Shown here one piece after another: positions 57,935 to 64,000 of a DNA stretch of 64,000 nt; position 1 is the first letter of the stretch; each line of letters opens with the position of its first letter. Below the pieces are notes generated by a model. That model saw nothing but the letters and a program-made list of their open reading frames with translations. It did no database searches and had not been told where the DNA came from. The position numbers and the translations under genes are program-made. Source of the stretch: Gammaproteobacteria bacterium (GTDB lineage Bacteria; Pseudomonadota; Gammaproteobacteria; Steroidobacterales; Rariloculaceae); the NCBI GenBank assembly GCA_036381015.1, contig DASVDR010000017.1:1-64000 (forward strand). Reading direction: 5' to 3'.

Positions 57935-59749
57935 TCAACCTCGGTTCCTTTCGTACCCGAGCCGTGCGCGCAGCGTCTGCCATTCCGGCTGCTCGAGCAC
58001 CGGGTCCGCCCACGTGTTGCGGCGGATGAGAAGCAGCGGGATCGGGTCCATGCCGCTCGCGCGCGTCGCGACCGCCTGCTCGAGGGTTTCGCGCGCGCGG
58101 GCGTATTGGCCGAGCGCGAGCGCCGCCATCGCGTCGAGCCCCGGCTCGATGCGCCGTCCGGCGCTCGCCCGCTCGAACTCGCGGATCGAGCGCTCCGCAT
58201 CCGCCCGTGCGCCGGCGCGCGCATAGCTGAGCGCCGCGTCGACGCGGAAGTTGCGCGTCGTGTCGTCGAAAAAGCGCTCGGCGATGCGCAGTGCCTCCAG
58301 GATGCGCTCCGGCTCGCCGCCGGCCGTCTCGGTTCTCGCGAGGTGAATGTAGCCGATCGGCGCGGCGGGCACGCACTCGATCGCGGCCCGAGCGGCCGCC
58401 CGCGCGCCGGCGAGATCGCCGAGTGCGCGCAGCCCGAGCACGAGCGGCGTGTACGGCGCCGGATTCAGCGGGTCGAGCTCGAGCGCTCGCCGTGCCGTGC
58501 GGACGGCGGCCTCATGCCGGTCGAGCAGGGTCTCGATCATCGCGGTGTAGTGCAGCACGACCGAATCGCTCGGCCGAAGCTCGCGCGCGCGCTCGAGCCG
58601 CGCGAGTGATTCGTCGAGCCGCCCGCGGTACATCGCGAGGCGCGCGAGTATCACGTGCGCCATCGCTTGAGAGGGCTCGAGCTCGAGGGCACGTGCGGCA
58701 TCGCCTTCGATACGCTCGATCAAGGCCGCTCTCGTCCGCGGCCAATCCTCCGCCTGGAGGGGATCGAAGATCAGCGAATCGAGCGCGACATGAGCGCGCC
58801 ATCCGACCGCCGCCGCGAAGCGGCCGTCGAGAGCGAGCGCCTCGCCGAGCAGGCGATCGATCTCGGCACGCACGTCGAACGGCATGCTCACGCCGATACC
58901 GCCGCGTGCGCGATAGAGCGCGACCGCCTGGAGGTAAAGCGCATAGGCTTCGAGCGACTGCGTCGGCGCGGCCCCTACGCTCGAGCGTTCGGCCGGCGTG
59001 AGCTCGGCCGCGAGCGCCGCTGCGATGCGTTCCGCAATGTCCGCCTGGATCGCGAACACGTCGCCGAGCTCGTCGTCGTACGTCTCGCTCCAGAGCTCGG
59101 TGCCGCCGGCGTCGACCAAGCGCACGCTCACCCGCACCCGCTCCGCGGCGTAACGCACGCTGCCTTCGAGCACGGCCGCGACGGCGAGCTCGCGCACGAT
59201 GGTCTCGATGGGCGTCGTCCCTTCCGCATAGCGGAGCACCGACGTGCGCCCTTTCACCTCCAGTCCGCGAATCCGCCCGAGGCGGCTCAGCACTTCCTCG
59301 TGCATTCCGGCGGCGAAGTAGGCGTGCTCCGCGAGCGGGCTCAGGTTCTGGAAAGGCAGCACGGCGATCGCACCGGGGCGCGCCGGCGTATACGCCCCCG
59401 GGGCGCTTGGCGGGGCGCGCCGAACGGGCGCGATGAACTGGTAGCCGCGGCGCGGTATCGTCGCGACGAACCGCGGCGCGCTCTGCGTGTCACCGAGCGC
59501 GCGCCTCAACGCGAGCACGGTCTGGCTCAGGTTGTTGTCCTCGACGACCGTCGACGGCCACAGCGCCTGCGAGAGCTCGCGACGCGGCACGACCGTGCCG
59601 GCGCGCTCGACCAGATAGGCGAGCGCGTCGAAGGGCTTGCCTGTGATGGGCACCGGCTCCCCGTGCGCGCGTGCGAGCAGGCGTCGCGCCGGGTCGAGCC
59701 GAAACTCGCCGAACTCGTAGACGCCGCTCGCTGGGGCAGTGCCGCTCAT
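57935..59749 (-). CDS. Winged-helix (CadC/OmpR-type) regulator with TolB-like and TPR domains
   Basis: A 604-residue protein. An N-terminal OmpR/CadC-type winged helix (about 10-105) has FDALAYLVERAGTVVPRRELSQALWP and LSQTVLALRRALGD, then YQFIAPV. A TolB/FlgO-like domain (about 120-230) has AVLPFQNLSP and LEGSVRYAAERVRVSVRLVDAGG. TPR-like helices run from about 250 to 600. No membrane segment lies between the first two domains, unlike CadC. The target is unknown. ATG 59749 is chosen because the conserved winged-helix fold follows directly; 15 upstream codons in frame are unlikely. Confidence 0.82.
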   Translation of the reverse strand: MSGTAPASGVYEFGEFRLDPARRLLARAHGEPVPITGKPFDALAYLVERAGTVVPRRELSQALWPSTVVEDNNLSQTVLALRRALGDTQSAPRFVATIPRRGYQFIAPVRRAPPSAPGAYTPARPGAIAVLPFQNLSPLAEHAYFAAGMHEEVLSRLGRIRGLEVKGRTSVLRYAEGTTPIETIVRELAVAAVLEGSVRYAAERVRVSVRLVDAGGTELWSETYDDELGDVFAIQADIAERIAAALAAELTPAERSSVGAAPTQSLEAYALYLQAVALYRARGGIGVSMPFDVRAEIDRLLGEALALDGRFAAAVGWRAHVALDSLIFDPLQAEDWPRTRAALIERIEGDAARALELEPSQAMAHVILARLAMYRGRLDESLARLERARELRPSDSVVLHYTAMIETLLDRHEAAVRTARRALELDPLNPAPYTPLVLGLRALGDLAGARAAARAAIECVPAAPIGYIHLARTETAGGEPERILEALRIAERFFDDTTRNFRVDAALSYARAGARADAERSIREFERASAGRRIEPGLDAMAALALGQYARARETLEQAVATRASGMDPIPLLLIRRNTWADPVLEQPEWQTLRARLGYERNRG

Positions 59750-59885
59750 GCCGAGCCTGCGTCGGGTTTCCAAGCGGATTTCACCGCATTTCACCCCGGG
59801 GCAACGTCATTTCATCGGCCCAACGATAGTGTCGTCCCGAATCCGGGGCCATCGCAATCGCCCGAGCACAGAGGAGAAAGCACCG

Positions 59886-60593
59886 ATGAGCGCAGTCGCC
59901 TATTCCGGCACCGGGGAGCCGCTGAGGCGGCGCGCCCGCGCGGCCTCGCACGGCAAGCTCTACTTCGGTACGGCAGTGTCGATGGCCGCCGTCGCTTTCG
60001 CAGGCTTCGTGCCGAGCTACTGGGCGCCGTTGGCCGCCGGGACGCTCGCGCTCCATCCGGCCGTCCACTTCCACGGTGTGCTGTTCTTTCTGTGGATGCT
60101 CTATTTTGTCGCGCAGACGGCGCTCGTGGCGGACGGGCGCACGGGCTGGCACCGGGAGCTCGGTCTCTTCGGCATCGCGCTCGCGGCCGTGATGGCGTTC
60201 TCCGGAATCCTGGTGCAGATCGTGAGCCTCGCGGCCGGGTTGCAGGGTCCGCAGCCGGAGGTCGCGCGCTATGTCGCCGCACTCGGCTTCTCGGCGATGC
60301 TGATGTTCACGACGTTCGTCGCGCTTGCGATCGCGAATGTCCGCCGGCCCGAGATTCACCGGCGGCTGATGGTGCTCGCCTCGTTCGCGATCATCGGCGC
60401 GGCGGTGGTGCGCCTGGTGCGGCTCGTGCCGGGAATGACGACGCTGGCGGAGCGCGTGCTGCTCGGCACGGTCATCGTCGACGGGCTGCTCGTCGCCCTC
60501 GTCCTGCTCGACCGGCGGACGGTCGGGCGGGTGCATCCGTGTGGATCGCGGGCGGCGCGTTTCTCGTCGCGAACCAGGCGGCGCGGGCGTTGA
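59886..60593 (+). CDS. Multi-pass membrane protein with apparent 3'-end frameshift
   Basis: A 235-residue predicted protein with five or six membrane segments. It starts SHGKLYFGTAVSMAAVAFAGF, has a conserved PAVHFHGVLFFLWMLYFVAQTAL, GWHRELGLFGIAL and RRPEIHRRLMVLASFAIIGAAV. After GRVHP (60531-60539) the frame reads an Arg-rich, non-membrane tail. In the +1 frame, from GTG 60541 to 60652, a natural membrane segment VWIAGGAFLVANQAARAL appears and ends at a stop. An extra T at about 60540 would explain this. The family is uncharacterised. It is 136 bases downstream of the divergent regulator start. Confidence 0.75.
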   Translation: MSAVAYSGTGEPLRRRARAASHGKLYFGTAVSMAAVAFAGFVPSYWAPLAAGTLALHPAVHFHGVLFFLWMLYFVAQTALVADGRTGWHRELGLFGIALAAVMAFSGILVQIVSLAAGLQGPQPEVARYVAALGFSAMLMFTTFVALAIANVRRPEIHRRLMVLASFAIIGAAVVRLVRLVPGMTTLAERVLLGTVIVDGLLVALVLLDRRTVGRVHPCGSRAARFSSRTRRRGR

Positions 60594-60781
60594 TCACGGA
60601 CACCGAGCCGTGGGTTCGTTTCACGGCGTGGCTCGCCACGCTGACCGGTTGAAGTGCGAAGGGCGCCGGCGACGCTGCGTCGCTCGATACGCTCGAACGG
60701 CGAAGGCTACGGTGCTTGCTCGGATGGCATTAGGAGCCTCAAGACGTCTAGTATCGGCCCTCCAACCAGGAGGGTGATGCC

Positions 60782-61213
60782 ATGAAGATCGTGACGAGCT
60801 TGTCTTTTCAGGGGCAGTGCCGGGAGGCGTTCGAGTTTTATGCCAGAGTGCTCGGCGGCAAGATTACGGCGGCCGTGCCGTACGGCGATGGTCCGCCGGA
60901 CATGCCCGTCAAGCCCGAATACAAGAACTGGCTCATGCATTGCTGGCTCGACGTCGGCGACCAGGCGATCATGGGGGCCGACATGGCCAAGGATTGGGCG
61001 CCGAACATCGACAAGCCCAAGAACGGCTTCGATGTGACGTTGCACTTCGACGATGCGGACAAGGCGAAAGCCGTGTTCGACGCCCTCTCGGAGGGAGGCA
61101 AGGTCGTCATGCCCTTCAACGCGACGTTCTGGTCGCCGGGCTACGGGAGCTTCATCGACAGGTTCGGCGTGCCGTGGATGGTGAACACGGCGGGAGCACC
61201 CCCGGCGAGCTAG
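60782..61213 (+). CDS. VOC-family (PhnB-like glyoxalase-fold) protein
   Basis: A 143-residue protein of the VOC superfamily, PhnB-like subgroup. It begins MKIVTSLSFQGQCREAFEFYARVLGGK and has WLMHCWLDVGDQAIMGADM and the C-terminal SPGYGSFIDRFGVPWMVNT. PhnB-like proteins are compact metal-independent or metal-binding folds with diverse, mostly unknown substrates. A strong Shine-Dalgarno AGGAGGG is six bases upstream. The gap 60653-60781 has no further gene, nor does 61214-61404. Confidence 0.85.
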   Translation: MKIVTSLSFQGQCREAFEFYARVLGGKITAAVPYGDGPPDMPVKPEYKNWLMHCWLDVGDQAIMGADMAKDWAPNIDKPKNGFDVTLHFDDADKAKAVFDALSEGGKVVMPFNATFWSPGYGSFIDRFGVPWMVNTAGAPPAS

Positions 61214-61404
61214 CGGCCGCCGACCAGGTCCGGCCGGTCGGGGTGACCGCCACGGCGATTTACTACAGAGCTCATCCTGATCGGCCACTCGCTCGAGCGC
61301 GGAACTCATCACACGGGACATCGCGAACGCGTATCTCCCATTCGATGCGAGCGAGGATGCGTCGATCAGCGCGCAGCTACGACATTCGATAACTGATCAC
61401 CGGC

Positions 61405-61838
61405 CTACGGCGCGAGCAGGCGCGACAGATCGACCGACGTCTCCGGCAACGCGGCGATCCGCGTGAGGCCCGGCTTGGACGTCCAGGTCTTGTCCCGGTA
61501 CTCGCCATCGACGAGCGATCGATAGAAGCGCAGCCGATCGTGCCGCAGATCCACGATCCACACCTCCGGGACGCCGTGACGCGCATAAAGCGGAACTTTG
61601 AGAACGAGCTGAGGCGAACCGAGCCCTGCACGCGCACGATTGCGCGGTCGCCCACGGCCGGAACGAGCAAATGGTTGAGCTGATCGACCACGCTTTCGTG
61701 GGTCTTTCCGAGCGCCGGCAAGTCGAAGATCTCTCCCTCGATCAGCTCGACGCGTGCCTCCGGCGCCAGTAGGCCGACCTCCGCCATCCGACAGTACTCA
61801 TCGGCGGTGATGCGGTGGCGCCGGGGCCATGTTTCCAT
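61405..61838 (-). pseudogene. Uma2-family (DUF820) nuclease-like gene, broken by internal deletion and frameshift
   Basis: The N-terminal half is intact: METWPRRHRITADEYCRMAEVGLLAPEARVELIEGEIFDLPALGKTHESVVDQLNHLLV to about GSVRLS. The next conserved part appears in a different frame as VLKVPLYARHGVPEVWIVDLRHDRLRFYRSL, running to a stop at 61405-61407. Between them roughly 45 family residues, including the P-D and E-x-x motifs of the PD-(D/E)xK-like core, are missing. The protein cannot have the family's active site. Start ATG at 61838. Confidence 0.85.
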
Positions 61839-61979
61839 GCGCGTGCTCACGAGTCTCCCGTGATGATGCGAGTCTACTGCCTTGGAGTGAACGGCGGGCG
61901 CGCGGGAGGCCGTGTTCCCGCGGAGAATCGTCTCTCGAGCGGCTCCGCGGGAGCCGCCCGCAGCCCGGACGAAGCCGCA

Positions 61980-62060
61980 GCGCGCCGTCGCCGGCTTGCG
62001 CGGTTCGAGGCCGCACCGTAAGATTCGCGCCCTTTCGGGTCGCCTTGACCCTCCCGCGTC
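61980..62060 (+). repeat. Right copy of DUF502 3'-end duplication
   Basis: These bases match 57801-57880. Read as protein in the DUF502 frame the copy ends EAAARRRRLARFEAAP-stop against EGGPRRRRVAPSKAAP-stop at the true gene end. The copy lacks the rest of the gene. It lies about 120 bases ahead of aspS, so it marks the old junction of DUF502 with aspS. Confidence 0.75.
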
Positions 62061-62178
62061 TTTGTCGTTCCTTATCGGGAACGCCGCGCCGCCGGGTCCG
62101 GCCGCGCGACCTTCGGGCGACACGCCGGAGCGGCGGCGACGGCCCGACCGACGAGCCGCCGGAGAAGAGGGTTAGCCA

Positions 62179-63948
62179 ATGCGCAGTCACTACTGCGGCC
62201 ACGTAGATCGAAGCCTGGTCGGCCGGCGGATCGCCGTCGCGGGCTGGGTGCATCGCCGGCGCGATCACGGCGGCGTGATCTTCGTCGACCTGCGGGACCG
62301 CGAAGGTCTGCTGCAGATCGTGTTCGACCCGGAGCGCCCCGATGTTTTCGCCGAGGCGGAGCGGCTGCGCGGGGAGTACGTGATCGCGGTCGAAGGTGTG
62401 GTGCGGGACCGGCCGGAAGGCACCGTGAACCCGGCGCTCGCCACGGGCGAGGTCGAGCTTCTCGCCGACGCGCTCACCGTGCTGAACAAGTCCGCGACGC
62501 CTCCGTTCCATCACGACGAGCCCGCGAGCGAGGAGCTGCGGCTGCGCTACCGATATCTCGATCTGCGCCGCGAGTCGATGCTCCGCAATCTGCGCTTGCG
62601 GCACGCGGTCACGCGCGCGCTGCGCGCCTTTCTCGACGATGCGGGCTTCATCGACGTCGAGACGCCGATCCTCACGAAGACGACGCCCGAGGGCGCCCGC
62701 GACTATCTCGTCCCGAGCCGCACGCAGCCCGGCAACTTCTTCGCGCTGCCGCAGTCGCCGCAGCTCATGAAGCAGATCCTGATGATCGCGGGCCTCGACC
62801 GGTACTACCAAATCGTCAAGTGTTTCCGCGACGAGGACTTGAGAGCGGACCGCCAGCCCGAGTTCACGCAGCTCGACATCGAGACGAGCTTCATGGACGA
62901 GGCCGCGATCACGTCGCTAATGGAAGCGCTGATGCGCGACTGCTTCGCGCGCGTGATGGGCATCGAGCTGCCGGATCCGTTTCCGCGCATGACGTTCGCC
63001 GAGGCCCTGTCGCGCTTCGGCACGGACAAGCCGGACCTGCGCAACCCGCTCGAGCTCGTCGAGGTCGCCGACCTCATGGCGGGCGTCGACTTCAAGGTGT
63101 TTGCGGCGCCGGCGCAGGATCCCGAGAGCCGCGTCGCGGCGCTGCGCCTTCCCGGCGGCGGCAGCCTCACGCGGAAGGAAATCGACGACTACACGACGCT
63201 CGTCGGGCGCCACGGCGCGAAGGGGCTCGCCTACATCAAGGTCAACGACCGCGGCGCCGGCCGGGACGGCTTGCAGTCGCCGATCCTGAAGTTCCTGCCC
63301 GACGAGGCGATCGAGGCCGTGCTCGAGCGCGTGCGCGCGGAGAGCGGCGACCTGGTCTTCTTCGGCGCCGACAAGAGCCGTGTCGTAAACGATTCGCTCG
63401 CCGTGCTGCGCGACGCTCTCGCGCGCGACCGGGGGCTCGTTGCCGAAGGCTTCGCGCCGCTGTGGGTCGTCGACTTTCCGATGTTCGAGGCGGACGAGAA
63501 GGGAACGCTCTCGCCGCTGCACCACCCGTTCACGGCGCCGCGCGACGTGACTCCGGACGAGCTCCGGGCGGCGCCGCTCGCCGCGATGTCACGCGCATAC
63601 GACATGGTCATCAACGGCTACGAGATCGGCGGCGGCTCGATCCGTATCCACGACCCGGAGATGCAGACGGCCGTGTTCGACGTGCTCGGCATCTCCCGCG
63701 ACGAGGCGTCCGCGAAGTTCGGCTTCCTGCTGACGGCGTTGCAGTACGGCTGCCCGCCGCTCGGCGGTATCGCATTCGGCCTCGACCGGCTCGTGATGCT
63801 GATGGCGGGCGCCGAGAGCATCCGCGAGGTCATCGCGTTCCCGAAGACGCAGAACGCGAGCTGCCTGATGACCGGCGCGCCGAGCCCGGCGGACCCCGAG
63901 CAGCTTCGCGAGGTCGGCATCCGTTTGCGCACGCCGGCCGGGAGCTGA
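62179..63948 (+). CDS. aspS: Aspartyl-tRNA synthetase AspS (probably non-discriminating)
   Basis: A 589-residue class II synthetase with the N-terminal OB fold (1-105), the catalytic domain with motif 2 [23 protein letters not shown], the GAD insertion domain (about 290-420), and motif 3 [13 protein letters not shown]. It charges Asp onto tRNA-Asp. Residues His30 (RRDHGGVIF) and Gly81 (RPEGTVNP) match those of the non-discriminating P. aeruginosa enzyme, which also mischarges tRNA-Asn for GatCAB. E. coli, a discriminating enzyme, has Leu and Lys at these places. The last 52 bases of the window show nothing recognisable. Confidence 0.95.
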   Translation: MRSHYCGHVDRSLVGRRIAVAGWVHRRRDHGGVIFVDLRDREGLLQIVFDPERPDVFAEAERLRGEYVIAVEGVVRDRPEGTVNPALATGEVELLADALTVLNKSATPPFHHDEPASEELRLRYRYLDLRRESMLRNLRLRHAVTRALRAFLDDAGFIDVETPILTKTTPEGARDYLVPSRTQPGNFFALPQSPQLMKQILMIAGLDRYYQIVKCFRDEDLRADRQPEFTQLDIETSFMDEAAITSLMEALMRDCFARVMGIELPDPFPRMTFAEALSRFGTDKPDLRNPLELVEVADLMAGVDFKVFAAPAQDPESRVAALRLPGGGSLTRKEIDDYTTLVGRHGAKGLAYIKVNDRGAGRDGLQSPILKFLPDEAIEAVLERVRAESGDLVFFGADKSRVVNDSLAVLRDALARDRGLVAEGFAPLWVVDFPMFEADEKGTLSPLHHPFTAPRDVTPDELRAAPLAAMSRAYDMVINGYEIGGGSIRIHDPEMQTAVFDVLGISRDEASAKFGFLLTALQYGCPPLGGIAFGLDRLVMLMAGAESIREVIAFPKTQNASCLMTGAPSPADPEQLREVGIRLRTPAGS

Positions 63949-64000
63949 CGGAGCGCGCGGATGCCCGGCCGGCCGGAACGGACGCCGCAGCCTGACCCGC

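Noticed and set aside
61815-62021. A 68-codon plus-strand frame ahead of aspS
   Set aside because: Its only protein-like part is the duplicated DUF502 tail; the start lies in the antisense of the broken Uma2 gene.

Overview
The window is high-GC chromosomal DNA from a Gammaproteobacterium. LpoA, ZapD, DiaA, MraZ, LpxC, BamD and type IV pilus genes are all present, and the gene order resembles the E. coli two-minute region and the bamD-rluD-pgeF-clpB region. The repertoire (pilSR, DciA, a P. aeruginosa-like aspartyl-tRNA synthetase) points towards a Xanthomonadales, Steroidobacterales or Pseudomonas-like lineage. I cannot name the genus. No tRNA, rRNA operon, CRISPR array, transposase or prophage gene was found.

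Layout. 1-4.2 kb: a long-hairpin element, then diaA-yraN-lpoA (minus) divergent from rsmI (plus). 4.3-4.6 kb: RNase P RNA. 4.9-21.8 kb: the complete dcw cluster, mraZ-rsmH-ftsL-ftsI-murE-murF-mraY-murD-ftsW-murG-murC-murB-ftsQ-ftsA-ftsZ, with nearly every junction overlapping and no ddl. 22.1-28.5 kb: lpxC, a second long-hairpin element, dciA (minus), a class I cyclic-di-GMP riboswitch ahead of an M23 peptidase gene, secA, mutT. 28.5-34.1 kb (minus): zapD, coaE, pilD, pilC, pilB. 34.5-43.1 kb: a lower-GC block of glycosyltransferases, a methyltransferase and UDP-galactopyranose mutase, lying between pilB and pilA. 43.2-47.1 kb (minus): pilA with a sigma-54 promoter, pilR, pilS. 47.2-51 kb: sucCD and nadE. 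51-57.8 kb: bamD (minus) divergent from rluD-pgeF-clpB, then fmdB and a DUF502 gene. 57.8-62.1 kb: an inserted block (winged-helix/TolB-like/TPR regulator, frameshifted membrane protein, VOC protein, broken Uma2 gene), flanked by two copies of the DUF502 3' end. 62.2-63.9 kb: aspS.

How the genes work together. Most of the first 29 kb builds the envelope and divides the cell: precursor synthesis (murB-F, mraY, murG), septal synthesis and division (ftsL, I, W, Q, A, Z, zapD), its outer-membrane activator (lpoA), lipid A commitment (lpxC) and export (secA). The second theme is the type IV pilus: assembly ATPase, platform protein, prepilin peptidase, pilin and the two-component system that activates it. 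The block between pilB and pilA carries a GT-C-type membrane protein and a polyprenyl-phosphate glycosyltransferase just downstream of pilA, plus a galactofuranose pathway, so a pilin-glycosylation system is a reasonable hypothesis.

The most unusual non-coding content is (i) two long-hairpin elements with different arms but the same unpaired conserved bulge, (ii) clusters of GGTGTCAGACACC palindromes behind three genes and once in frame inside murB, and (iii) a Shine-Dalgarno sequence in the loop of a perfect hairpin ahead of lpxC.
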